Shown here in pieces: positions 47,291-59,375 of a stretch of 64,000 nt of DNA. The notes under the pieces were generated by a model that was given only the letters and a program-made list of their open reading frames with translations, was not told the origin of the DNA and ran no database searches. The position numbers and the translations under genes are program-made. This stretch comes from Castanea sativa (taxonomy: Eukaryota > Streptophyta > Magnoliopsida > Fagales > Fagaceae). The stretch lies in NCBI RefSeq assembly GCF_040712315.1, contig NC_134015.1:25173614-25237613 (forward strand), read 5' to 3'. Positions within the stretch are counted from its first letter, which is position 1, and each line of letters opens with the position of its first letter.

Positions 47291-49073
47291 CCTAAGGGCT
47301 AGCAAAATAAAGCGTGGGGTCTAGGGAGGAGTTTTAAAACCAATGGTGTGGACAGTATAACACCCTGCATATGGCCGGTACTACACGTAACATTTAGTGG
47401 GGCTTAAAAGAGGTTTTGTTTTTGTTTTAATCTATCATTTCTTTTAGATAAGGGTTAACCTCTCTTTGCTGATTTTTTTTGTAATTTTTCTTTTTATTTT
47501 TAAGGCAATATTTTTTTTTCTATGAAAACTATTTATAAGAGTATTTAACTAATTATATCCTTAGTATCCTAAATAAATTTTTTTTTAATTTCTGAATTTT
47601 ATAAAATTTGAATTTTTGAATCTCTCATGTATTAATTTTTTTTAGTAAATTTAGGAATATACCAAAATCCACAGCATCCTTAAATGTTAATTTTTTTTAA
47701 TTCGTGTAACAAAATATTTTTTTTTCACCAAATACTGATAGTGATCCATTTATAATTGTTAAAATACAATTATAAATTGATATTTAAGCATATTGTGTAA
47801 TTGCGGGTAGATTTTAGTGTATTTGTAGACACGGGCGCAAAGTTTTTAAAATCAATAGATTAACATACTTTAATAAAACCAATTTCAAAATTTCTTGTTC
47901 TTTTTGTATTTTTGTCTAATTGTCTAATAGCAGTGTACAAACTTGGATAATCCTTACAGAGATATTTTCTGATAGACTATCCCAAACTTAAATTGTCAAA
48001 CCAAACAAAAAATGACAGGTTCCAGTACAAACTTGCCTTATATATATATATATATTCTTACCTTTTTAATCATATAAAAAGTTCTCTCTTTACTTCTTCT
48101 TTATGATCCAGCTGTATAGATGTTTTTCCAACTCAGAAATTATGTGTGGGGTTGTTTTCTTGAACTAGTGTGACTAGAAAAGATTCTTATCCCTTGATTG
48201 CTTCTAGTTTGTCTCATATTTCCTTTTAGGGACCACATGCTGATTATGTTTAATTTCAAACATTTTTTTGTTGTTACTTTGAAAATTATTTTTTCACAAT
48301 AAAAACAAACACTTTCTGGAGTTTTCACTAGAAGTTAACAAACACTTTCCAGAGTTTTAATAAGAAGTTTATCATATTATTATAATTTATGTTGCATGGA
48401 CACAGCTAAAATATTTAAAAAACGCGTATCCATGTAAGTTCCCACTGCCCATACAATTTAGATATTTAATTTATTTAAACTTTTAGCTTTTTTATAAATA
48501 CTTTAAACAACATTTTATGAATATTATTGAAATTTTATTTTACTATTTATTATCGTTAATTTACAAAACCTAAAATATTAGGTCTAAAATATTTAATATA
48601 ACTAATTAATATTAATTAATGGTCATACCATAGATATTTTGTACCTTAATTTTTCAAAAAATGTTATATCTATATACTCATTTCAGGTTGGTCCCATGTA
48701 AATTTTTTTTTTTTTTGGGAGAATCCGGTCCCATGTAACTTAGATTACAATTTACAAACAATAAAAAAAAAAAAAAAAAAAAGAATTTTAAGTGTTCCAA
48801 CCGTGTCAAAGACTGGATCAGAGTTAAATATTCATCTTCCTCGGTCTTATTATCTGACTGTGTTCACATTTTAAGCATGTTTGCCATATCGGGAAGCCCG
48901 AATCCAACTCTAATAATCAGGATTTTTAAGTAATTACCATTAATTAATTACGGGATTTGTATCAAATATCCATATTGCAGTTTTTAGCTTCTAGAACTTT
49001 TAATGCTGGTTTACGCGTTGCCATATTTTTTTTGTCCACATCCACAACAGTTTCTGACAAAGCTATTAAAGAA

Positions 49074-49269
49074 GGGTCATGCTAGCAAAAAAAAATATGT
49101 TACTTAAAATTAAAAAAAAAAATTATATTCTAAAAAAGTTTTGATACCAATTTTATAGGAAATAAAAAAAAAAATTGTCAAAATATTAATTTTTTTCTTT
49201 TTTTTTAATAAAAATTTTCTTTAAATAAATTATTAATCAATCCTCTAAGGGCATTCATTAGTATTTTCC
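49074..49269. mobile_element. Small MITE in copy 2, 196 bp
   Basis: Begins GGGTCATGCTAGC and ends GTATTTTCCA, flanked by ATTAAAGAA (49065-49073) and ATTAAAAAA (49270-49278), a 9-bp duplication with one mismatch. Copy 1 has the empty site CTATTAAAGAATCTTTCATG. A related sequence occurs near 23010-23165 in copy 1. Confidence 0.75.
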
Positions 49270-49664
49270 ATTAAAAAATCTTTTATGTATTTTTTTTAAG
49301 GTGTTTTTAAGGGATCTACTAGGTGTTTTTACGAGTTGTATTATTTTATAGCTCACTTTTTAAAGACATTAAAAAAAAATTAAAAGCGCCTGAGACTATT
49401 AGATATATATGTATATGGGTTATCAAACACTCCAAAAAGATGAAGAATAGGTGGGTCTTGGACAAAGTTCAGAAATGAAATAAGCAATTTTGGTCACTGG
49501 TTTGTGAAATTGGTTCTTTGATAGGTGTAAGATTATCAAACACATTGTCACTGTGTCAACACCACTAGATCTGTGGGTTTCAAAACACATATATGGAACA
49601 GATTTGGATGTGGCTTTTTTGGGTTGTTCGTGGTGTTTACACTTTATACGGAAGGTGTGTTGCC

Positions 49665-50085
49665 TTTAGTTAGTACACAGTTTAGTTACAAAATTGATTA
49701 TAACTTAAGGCTACAATTTTACTCAGCATGTTTTTATTGGAAATAAATTTTGACAAAAATTCCACCATTGAATTACATGTTCTTCTTATACCTTCTATGC
49801 ATGCAAAATTTCTAGAAAATTAAAGATCAATAACTTTGTCATCAATAAATTATTTAAATTGCAAGTTTTTCTATTTTAAAATTATGCATAAAATATAATT
49901 TTATAGATTATATAGTAAATAATATCTAATTGATACAAAATTTGATATGTGTATTAAGAGTATAAAGAACATGCAATTCAACGGTTAGATTTACAAAATA
50001 CGTAGTAATGTTTAATTTATTGAATAAGATTGCAATTTTAGGTTACAACCAATTTTGTAGCTAAGCTTTATCCGTTTGGTTATTA
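49665..50085. mobile_element. MITE in copy 2 with GTTACAAAATTG ends, about 420 bp
   Basis: Left TTAGTTACAAAATTGATTAT and right, reverse-complemented, TTAGCTACAAAATTGGTTGT form an inverted pair. Copy 1 has the continuous site GGTGTGTTGTGTTTGGTTATT at about 34009. Exact ends and target duplication are unclear. The interior is non-coding. Confidence 0.7.
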
Positions 50086-50449
50086 GGTTGATTGTACTGA
50101 ACCTTAACATGGTTGTTGAATCTAAAGACTTCCATTTCAAATTTTTAGATTGTTTGTTTGTTTAAGCTTCCTCATTCCAAGTCTTTAGATTGGAAACCTT
50201 ACGTGATTGTTGAATCTATTGAAACAAGGGACTAAATGAATTTAGATATGTTTGATTGTGGGTAGAGTGCTGGAAAGATTAAAAGATAAAAGAAAATGTT
50301 TTTTTTTTTTGTAGGGAAAATGAAAGTTTTTAATTTAAAGAAAAAGAAGCATATTTTTAAATGTTGACCTTTTTTGGGTTGTTGGAATTTTTAAATGTCA
50401 AATAAAATTTATTATTATTATTATTTTAATTGCCACATAAGCTTCAAGT

Positions 50450-51006
50450 AGGGGTGGCAATTTATGTTCACGGGTCGGGTTCATGTCGTGTTGAGCCATG
50501 AGTATTTAGCTATATGGGTTGACCCGAATCCAAACTGTTTAGTAAACGTGTAAGGAATCCTTAACCCAAACACGACCCGTTTATTAAACAGTTTGACCAG
50601 ACCCGACACGTTTAACTCGTTTAATTAAAAAGTTATGTAAAAGTCAATATAAAGGACCCATTTAATAATCTATTTTATTAATAGGCCATACCTAACTTAT
50701 ATAATTTTTATCAATTCCCATATATCTAAAATCAAAATACAATTACAACCATAAATATAGTAATAAACATATATAAAAAACCATAAATTAAGTGATAATA
50801 TTAAAATAACTAATAATTTTATAAGCTAAAAGGATCAATCGGGTCAGACAGGTTTGTATGTTGAACACGAACAAAATCCGTTTATTAAACGAATTAGCCG
50901 TGTCAACTCGAATATAACCCAAATCCATTTAACATCAACCCATAACTTGTTTATAAATGGGTTAGTCATGCCGGGTTCACAGGTTGTGTCAGATTTTGTC
51001 ACCCCT
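50450..51006. mobile_element. Mutator-like MITE, 557 bp
   Basis: Ends AGGGGTGGCAATTT and, reverse-complemented, AGGGGTGACAAAAT. Perfect 10-bp flanks AGCTTCAAGT (50440-50449 and 51007-51016); copy 1 has this site once, at about 34401. Subterminal parts are rich in GGGT/ACCCG words (CGGGTCGGGTT, GACCCGAC). No transposase. Confidence 0.9.
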
Positions 51007-51016
51007 AGCTTCAAGT

Positions 51017-52522
51017 ATGCTAACTATGCACACTGTGTGCTACATAGGCATTTTTTCTTAGCTCTCGTTTGGGAGGAGGAAATGGAATGGAATGAAAAGA
51101 ATAATTTTATAATATTATTCACTTCCTTTGTTTGGAGGTTTTAATGGAGAGAATGGAAAATTCATTCTCTTGTTTGAGAATTTAAATGAGAGGGAATGAA
51201 ATGAGTAGAAAGGAACACTCATTCCTTTCTATTCCCTCAAATTTTTATTCCCTCAAAATTGGGAAAAATGGGAGGGAATGAAATAAGATTTAATGAATTT
51301 TTTACTAATTACTCCCAAAATACCCTTATATATTCAAATATTTATTTTAAAATAGGGGTCTAATAGTAATATAGTTATAAAATGATTTCATTCCATTCCC
51401 TCTATATTACTCCCAAATTAGATTGCTTACATTCTATTCATTTTCATTCCTTTATTTTAAAACATCCAATCAAGGTTACTTAATTTCTTTTATTCCATTC
51501 ATTTCCCTTACTTAAATACATTTCATTATATTTCATTCCATTCTATTCTCTTATGAACTCCCATAAAATGCCTTAGTGAGTTAATAGTGTGAACTAAATT
51601 AATTGTAAGTTAAAAATAACATAGAGAATAAATTAAAAATAACTCCAAAATATAGGGGATAAAATTGTATAGTTGTAGGGATTGAAGTAAAACTAAAACT
51701 TTTCTCAAGAAAAAGTAAAACTAAAATTATGATGATTAATCTTATTATTTTTTTACAAACCATATGTTTTCTTTTTTAATAATCAAACTATACACATGTC
51801 TTTATGTTAGAATCTTATTCCCCCCCTCTTGTGAGTATGTTTGGTTTTTTTTTTTTAATAAAAAAAAACTATATATTCTATTATCAATAAAGTTGATGAC
51901 ATACTTTTTTTTTTTTCAAATATAACTAAGGATATGACATGATCTAATTGGTGTATAGTAAAAATATTGTCCCTTCAAAAAAAAATATATGTCAATAATA
52001 AATTTATGTGAAAGTAATGTTAATAAAATTATGTTTATATTTAACATTACTTATCCAATTATATATTTTCAGATAAAAATCTATTGTGCGAATAAAATGT
52101 AGACCTAATTACACTATTTAGTATTCACTACTAAATCTTGTCTTACGAGTGTGGCTTTTAGTCCATTAGATGATATTTTCAAACTAAAAATTCACATGTC
52201 ATCACTCTTTAGAGACTAAAGACAATCACTTTAAATTACAATGACTAATAGTGTATTTTGGCAACAAAAAAAAATTACAATTAAAAGTATCTAAGAAACA
52301 TTTTTTTAATAATCATGTAATAGTACAAAAACATATTACAAGGATGATTGACCGATTGGGGTTCAAGGGACATCGATATCCTAGTGGTTCCAAGCACTTC
52401 TAGCACCTCTTATGGTGCTTGAACACTAGGATTTGAACTAATGTTTTGAGTTTTGTTCTATTTTGGTTAGAAATAATGCACTAAAGTCGATTAAAATTTT
52501 GACATGTACTGGCCAATTCAAC
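51017..52522. other. End of duplication copy 2 and intergenic region
   Basis: 51050-51560 is built of GGAATGAAATG and ATTCCATTC words facing each other, probably a further MITE whose left half is also in copy 1 (34447-34672). The rest is AT-rich with nothing recognised. Confidence 0.5.
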
Positions 52523-52650
52523 AGAATTCTGGTTTTCTTTTTTCTCCCTGCTGTGGGAGTTCTCTCTCTCGTGGGGCGTGAGGTTTTCTCTCCCTCGACC
52601 TTGGTCTAAGGGTATTCTTTTTCTTTTCTTTACCTGGTTTGTACGTGAAC

Positions 52651-54064
52651 ATGGAGGATGAGGTTATTGATGGCTTAGGGAATATGAGGTTAACGTCTAA
52701 GGAGGAGGAAATTATTCCTATCTCTGATGAAGGATGACTAGAGGCCATAGAAAGCTGTAGTTTGAGTCTTCTTAGGAAATTCCTTACATGCAAACCATTC
52801 AATAAAAGAGCGGCTAAGATCACATTGAAAAGAGCATGGGGTTTGGAGGACAGGATGCACATAACTGAGGTAGGGCCGAATCTATTCCAATTCAAGTTCC
52901 AATCGGAGTTTGATATGTCTAAATTTCTCAGTGGGGTCCTTGGTCATTTGATAATCAGCTTATTTTACTCCAATAGTGGAAGAAAGGGATGACGGTGGGG
53001 AACCTTAAATTTGAATAAGCTTCTCTTTGGGTGGGTTCAGATTTTGGGGTGCACCACTTGACCTGATCTCTCCTCAAGTGGCAAAGGAAGTTGGGAGTCA
53101 GATTGGAGTGGTGGAAGAAAGGAAGCAGCGTTAGGATGATTTTAATTTTTTTATGCAAGTCAAAGTTCCTTTGCTGATAGCAAAACCAAATCGAAGGGGT
53201 GCTTTTATTGCAGGTTTAGATGGAGTTCATACCTGGGCTAAATTTAAGTATGAAAGATTATCCCTATTTTGCCATTACTGTGGCATGCTTGGTCATGATG
53301 TCAAGCACTGTGCCTCACACTTTGCAGTGGTTAAGAATGGTGGAGAGGTAGACTATCAATATGGGGATTTTCTACGTGCAATGGGGGGTCGGCCGCGCTT
53401 TTCGCCAAATAAAAACACAAGTCCAAGTGCTGAATGGGATCAGACTTCAGGGGATGTGCAACACAATAGGACCAGTCCAGTTGGAAAGATGCAGGGTGAA
53501 AGAACGGCGGATGGAATGAAGGCTGGAAACCCTTGTGCGATGGATGAGGGAGAATCTGAGAATCTAGGATTTAGACCTAAAATTCAGCAACTTGATAATG
53601 CTGACAGTGCAAGTGATAAACATGTGGATGAGGGAAACAATGAAAGCAAGCCATCGGAGCAGAAATTCCAAGAGTCTAATTTGGTGCAAAGGGAAGTTAG
53701 TGCTATGAAGACAACTGGACTACAAACAAAGGTGGTTGAGGGGCTGCATGACAAGTTGTATGGAGAAAAGTTTGGTCTAAAATTTGGTATTGTGGACCAA
53801 GAATCGAGTCTGCATGGTTTTAGACTTTCAAAGCCCAAATCCACTTGGACTAGAATAAACCCAATGGAATTTGGGCTTGGTGAGATTTCTAAGGCCTTTA
53901 AGTTGCCTTCACTTGGGAAAAGAAATTCAAAGCTTGATGTAGGAGAGGGGACAGAGGTAGATTCAGAAACAAGGATGGTGAAGCGTGGAGAAGGGGAACA
54001 ACATGATATTGATTTTGATGATATATTAGCAGGGGTGGAGATCCACCCTTGCCAGGAGCAATGA
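52651..54064 (+). pseudogene. LINE ORF1 (DUF4283 and CCHC knuckle)
   Basis: ATG 52651 gives MEDEVIDGLGN. A TGA at 52735-52737 (probably CGA) interrupts, and the same frame continues CSLSLLRKFLTCKPFN and RAWGLEDRMHITEVGPN, the DUF4283-type part. A frameshift near 52976 leads to VGNLKF and KVPLLIAKPNRRGAF. The knuckle CHYCGMLGHDVKHC (C-X2-C-X4-H-X4-C) lies at about 53268-53310. A long polar tail ends at TGA 54062-54064. The ORF2 start ATG at 54061 overlaps this stop as ATGA. Family role: nucleic-acid chaperone in the LINE RNP. Confidence 0.85.
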
Positions 54065-54268
54065 GGATCTTAAGTTGGAACTACCAAGGGCTTGGAACCC
54101 TTTGACAGGTCGTAGCCTTTGCAAATTGGTGAGGGAACAAGCTCCCACTGTGTTTTCTTATGGGATAAGGAGGGTTTTGATAAACTTTATAGTAACTTAC
54201 AGTACCAAAATAAAGTCAAACATCTGAACTTGGGTGGTGGATTAGCTCTTTCATGGAAGAATAATATC

Positions 54269-55081
54269 TGTTAGGTTCTAAGGATTTATGATCTAAATGT
54301 ATTAGAACTTTAATGTGTAATGTTGGTAAACCACGATCAAAACTTAGAGTCTAGATTTAGGATGCTCAAAGAATGTTTAATGTAAAGTTAGAATCGAGTA
54401 ATTGCAGAAAATTATTGTTCACTTTCTGCAAGGCTCAATCGATCGAAGTTCGTGCAGATTGTTTTTCTGCAGAATTTTCCAACTCAGCCCAAGCCCGTTT
54501 GACGTGTAGGGTTTTATGTTTTATGTTTCATATAAATAGGAAAACCCTAGCCACGTTTTAGTAGTTGTTGTTGCTGTGTATGTGAATCTCTTATGAGATC
54601 TAGAGGTGTTTGCCTTCACATATACTTAGGGTTATCAAGAATCAAGATTATGTCAAGAGCTTGATGATCGCTTCAGTTGCTACATAAAGAGCTTAAAGAA
54701 ATACAAGTGGTGTACTTGTGAATGCTGTGGATCTAAGAAAGAAGTAGTCCGTGGACTCAGAGCTGTCATGTGGTCATGTTAGTAAGTTTCCTACTCGAGG
54801 TAGCAATAGGATGTTAGTGGTCTAAGTCGCTATTGTGTAAACTTCAATTCTTTCATAGTGGATTTGTTTTACCTTAAGGATAGCTAAGTTAAATCCTCCC
54901 CAGGTTTTTTATCGGTTTGGTTTTCTTGGGTTATCATATTGTTGTATTCTTTATTTTCCACACTTTTCAATGATATGATTTACTTGTGTTAACCTATATT
55001 TGAATAATTTACCTAAGTTAATCACTTGGTTAAATAACTAGATTGAACAACTTGTATTTTAAGGGGTCTAAAAACCGTACA
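54269..55081 (+). repeat. 5' LTR of the gag-only element
   Basis: 813 bp. Contains ATATAAATAGGAAAACCC at about 54530-54547, a plausible TATA box. Confidence 0.92.
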
Positions 55082-55083
55082 AG

Positions 55084-55095
55084 TGGTATTAGAGC
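55084..55095 (+). other. Primer-binding site, initiator tRNA-Met type
   Basis: TGGTATTAGAGC, two bases after the LTR; one C to T change from TGGTATCAGAGC. Confidence 0.85.
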
Positions 55096-55154
55096 GAGTT
55101 AACTCCAGTGTTTAGATCTTTTAATCTATGAGTTGATCATTGATCCTTGTTATC

Positions 55155-55971
55155 ATGGATAATTTTAAGTGTCTTACTAATTTTGATTGTGATGATTTGA
55201 ATAAAATGGAAACTGTTGTTTCTATTGATTTTATTGATGCCTGTGAAACTCTCCATAAGAAATTATTGAAATCTTTAAAAATTGCTAAGAAATTTAAAAA
55301 AGAGTTAAAATTGGCTAATCTTGAAAAAGAGGAATTGATTGTGAGATCAGATGAATCTAATAAAAAGAATGAATTTTTGAGAAATCAAATTTCCTCTCAA
55401 GATGAAAAGCTTGGAACAAGAGTTAGTTAAGTTTAAAGCTAAACTTGAAAATTTGTCTAGTGCTAAGCCTACTGTTGATAACAGAAGTGTGTCTGTTTCT
55501 CTTAAGCCTAAAGCTGAAAAAGTTTATATCCCTCCTTTCAAGAGGAAAAATAAAGAAAAGGCTTATGTTGCTAAGTTAGACAAAGGTAAAAGTTTTGATG
55601 TAGATGCTAAAGTTTCTAAACCCAAGTCTAAACCTATTGTTAGAGAGCATAATAAATATGTTTTTGTGCCTACTTGTCACCTTTGTGGTGTTATTGGTCA
55701 TACTAGACCAAGTTGTTCTTTGTTGAGGCAAAAACCAAAATCTGAGACTAGACTTGCTGTTAGGAATGCTGATGTTCCTAAATTTGTTCCTGTTTGTCAC
55801 TTTTGTGGTGTCTTCGATCACATTCGTCCTAGTTGTCATAAATTGAAATTTAAACATTCTGTATTTCAATCTAGGATATGTGATGATATTTCTCCTGCCA
55901 TAAGTCCAAATAAATTGTTTCATATGCATTTGAAAAATTTAAGCTTGTTGGCTTGTGAAAGGAATTTGTAG
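55155..55971 (+). pseudogene. Gag-like protein with coiled coil and two CCHC knuckles
   Basis: ATG 55155 gives MDNFKCLTNFDCDDLNKMET, then a lysine/glutamate-rich coiled coil (KKFKKELKLANLEKEEL). A frameshift at 55402-55430 moves to the frame of SLEQELVKFKAKLENL. Two similar zinc knuckles follow: CHLCGVIGHTRPSC (about 55678-55719) and CHFCGVFDHIRPSC (55795-55836), both C-X2-C-X4-H-X4-C. The reading ends at TAG 55969-55971. It lacks the usual N-terminal gag core I would expect in Copia elements, so it is a gag-derived nucleocapsid-like product. One shift and an otherwise open frame suggest moderate age. Confidence 0.8.
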
Positions 55972-58556
55972 GATTTCAGTCTTTCTCAGAAGATTGGAGT
56001 AATTCCTCAAATACACTCTGCTTCTCATGAATTTTCACCTACAAAGCCGAAGACTCGTGCTATATGAGTGAGAAAAGACTTGCTAAGGTGAGTGTTTGTT
56101 TATTTGTCCTTGTGGACATGTTTTCTTTTAGTTTTTGGTTATTTTATTTTCTTAGGTTGTTTTGTTTAAAAAAAAAACCCAAAAACATTGAAAATTTTCA
56201 AAAAGGCAAAAATATTTTATTTTGAGTCTTGTTTTATTTTTCTTGAGGATTACATGAATTATGATATCTCTCTCTTGATTTAGAGCATGCTTGACATTGT
56301 GTAGAAGCTTGAATAGTGTGTTATATAAGTGCTAAGCTATTTCTGATTTTGTGTGAGTATGCACTAGTTTGTACATGTACTCATGAGCTAATTAAGAAAT
56401 TGATATTTCTTGTTTGTGTATCCTCTATTGCTTAGTTAAGCACTATCATGCATAACTTTGCATTGTTCATTTAGCATAATGTGTGCTTTTTGTTTTTTGT
56501 CATAAATTTTTTTAAACCAATAAGATTTTTGTGTTTTGTATTACATATCATGGATTTGTAATTAAGGCCGGCCATATTATCTTTACATAACATGTTTATG
56601 TACCTTATTTAGCTTGAATGAGCTTATTTTATTGCACTTTACTAGTTTGAGCTTTGTAGTGCATGTTGTGTGAGAATTGTTTATAGTTTTTGATCACATA
56701 ATCTTTATATTGAAGTCACATGTCTTTGATTATTGGACTTGAACTTAATGAGAAAAGCATAAATAACTATCTCACCACTATTTACTAGCCAATCATGAAC
56801 ATCTTAGTACATATCATAAGATTTTGTACTCGAGAAAGTGTAGCACAGACACAAAAAGAATATAAGGTGTAGCATCGGTTTAAATAATAAAATTGGTGTG
56901 TACATTATTGGGCTATAGTAATTTCACAATCAAATAAAATTGGTGTGTACATTATCTTGGCTATTTTAATAAGTTTCAAAACAAATAAAATTGGTGTGTA
57001 CATTATGAGGCAAATTCAAGAAACTTACACGATTGCAAGCTTTTATTTTAGGAGATGTGGGAGTTATACGATGTAACTCTTTAAGTGATAGTCTCTTTCA
57101 AATTTATGTGATGAATTTTGTAGAAATTGTGATTGATTACTATCTACTTATCACCTCACATGTATATCAAGCTCTTGCTAGTTGCACACACTACATAAGT
57201 TACTCTTTGCTAAACTTGGTACGTTATATTGTGTGTGATCTTGTTGTGGCCATCCAAGATTATATCTTCCTTGATTTTAATGCAAAATGTATTTACTGTT
57301 TGAGTTTTTTAGGACAAATTGATTGAAAAACTCGTTTTTGGAAAATCTGGCTTTGAATACAAGTGTTTTTGAAAAACTTTTGATGTCATACTCATGTATT
57401 TCATTCATGAAATATTGTGCTTTGAGGAGTTTCTGAATAAAATTGCTCTGTATTTTTAAAATTTAAATTTTCCAAATTTTCGATCAATCGAAGCTATTTC
57501 TCGACCGATTGAAAATGCGTTAAAATTTTGGTTTGAATCTGCCTAGCTCGATTGGTATTAGATCGATGCTAGACCGATCGAAACTGAAAATTTTTCAATT
57601 TTTAAGTATTTGACCAATCTATTTTTTCATGAATCACTTATGTTTAGGATTCCCATGCATTGCATTGTTTTTTCTTTATCCATCTTGCAGTTTTGCAGTC
57701 ATATTTCTCATTTTTCTCACACATAACATGCATACACTTTGATAAATTGGGTACTCAACTTGATTTAAAAATTGATTGATTAATTTTTGAGTTATTTACT
57801 TTTTAGTATATGCTATTTTTTATGTATGAACTACAGAAAATATTTTTCTTACAAGATATGATGGATAATCAATGTGCAAATATTTTCTATATTCATACAA
57901 CTGTTTATGGGTCACATAGTGTCAAGTTTGTATTTATTGAAAGAGAGAATATTTTTCTTCATGTGTATCCTCACCTTAGTTTTTATGTTTGATTTGTGTG
58001 TCTTTATTTTCCCCACCTCCTATATTTTCCCCAAAAATTTTTTTTCCCAAAACTTATTTTGTTTTTTCCTATTTTTATAGGGGGAGTTGTCTCTATTTTC
58101 TATAGAGTTGATTTGTTTTGTGTTCCCTTAATTCTCAATTCTCTTTGCGTATGTTTTCAGTCTAACTTCTGATTGGGTTGTCTTTGTCAATATGTGACAA
58201 AAAGGGGGAGAAATAGATAAAATGTGGGAACCCTATTTCTTTTGTTTAGGGGGAGTTGAAATTGTTTTTGAAAAGTTTTTTGATGTATCTAACTTAGAGG
58301 GAGAGTTAGTTTACTTTTTACTTTTTATTTTTTATGTGTTTCATATTCTTGGTTTACTTGTATTTTCCACACATGCGTGCGTTTTTGTGTCTGTTAAATT
58401 TTTCAAGAATTTACAGGTTGATTCAGTCATGCTGCTGTCTACACTTGCAATTGATAGATAGTGGTTAGGTTGAATTATGTTTGGTTGGGCTGTTTTTGTA
58501 ACTTTGAGCTTTTTAGTTTATTTTGTGTTTTGTCACGGATTGCCAAAGGGGGAGTT
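55972..58556 (+). other. Non-coding interior of the gag-only element
   Basis: About 2.6 kb of T-rich sequence with no pol domain in any frame. It has three copies of AATAAAATTGGTGTGTACAT (56884-57006), TCGATC-rich text at 57480-57600, and several GGGGGAG runs (58080, 58205, 58250, 58549), only the last of which sits at the LTR as the polypurine tract. Confidence 0.7.
56884..57006 (+). repeat. Three spaced copies of a 23-bp motif
   Basis: AATAAAATTGGTGTGTACAT plus TAT occurs near 56886, 56933 and 56984, about 50 bp apart, with T/A-rich spacers that differ. Confidence 0.85.
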
Positions 58557-59375
58557 TGTTAGGTTCTAAGGATTTAGGATCTAAATGTATTAGAACATCA
58601 ATGTGTAATGTTGTCAAACCATGATAAAAAATTAGAGTCTAGATTTAGGATGCTCAAAGCATGTTTAATGTAAAGTTGGAATAAAGTAATTGCAGAAAAT
58701 TACTGTTCACTTTTTGCAAGGCTCGATCGATCGAAAATTAGATTCGATCGATCGAAGTTCGTGCAGATTGTTTTTCTGCAGAATTTTCCAACTCAACCCA
58801 AGCTCGTTTGACGTGTAGGGTTTTATGTTTTATGTTTCATATAAATAGGAAAACCCTAGCCACGTTTTAGTAGTTGTTGTTGCTGTGTATGTGAATCTCT
58901 TGTGAGATCTAGATGTGTTTGCCTTCACATATACTTGGGGTTATCAAGAATCAAGATTATGTCAAGAGCTTGATGATCGCTACAGTTGCTGCATAAAGAG
59001 CTTAAAGAGATACAAGTGGTGTACTTGTGAGAAAGAAGTAGTCGGTGGACTTGGAGCTGTCATGTGGTTGTAGTAGTAAGTTTCCCACTCGAAGTAGCGA
59101 TAAGATGTTAGTGGTCTAAGTCGCTATTGTGTAAACTTCAATTCTTTCATTGTGGATCTATTTTACCTTGAGGATAGCTAGGTTAAATCCTCCCTAGGTT
59201 TTTTACCGGTTTGGTTTTCCTGGGTTATCATATCGTTGTGTTCTTTATTTTCCGCACTTGTCAATGATATGATTTACTTGTGTTAACCTAGATTTGAATA
59301 ATTTACCTAAGTTAATCACTTGGCTAAATAACTAGGTTAAACAACTTGTGTTTTAAGGGGCCTAAAAACCATACA
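58557..59375 (+). repeat. 3' LTR of the gag-only element
   Basis: 819 bp. Differs from the 5' LTR by scattered substitutions, an extra TCGATCGA-flanked stretch of about 21 bases near 58727-58757 and loss of ATGCTGTGGATCTA near 59029. Confidence 0.92.

Larger units (their letters stand above)
45671..51290. repeat. Segmental duplication, copy 2
   Basis: Aligns in order with 20212-34672. Extra insertions here are 46247-47290, 49074-49269, about 49665-50085 and 50450-51006. Missing here are element 1 and MITE copies A and B. Confidence 0.9.
54269..59375 (+). mobile_element. Non-autonomous LTR element carrying only a gag-like gene, 5.1 kb
   Basis: LTRs 54269-55081 (813 bp) and 58557-59375 (819 bp), TGTTAGG ... 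ACA. Target duplication ATATC/ATATT (54264-54268 and 59376-59380) with one mismatch; removal restores LINE ORF2. The primer-binding site is TGGTATTAGAGC and the polypurine tract CCAAAGGGGGAGT (58544-58556), both Copia-like. No protease, integrase, RT or RNase H is present. Size and content fit a large derivative that depends on another element's enzymes. Confidence 0.9.
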
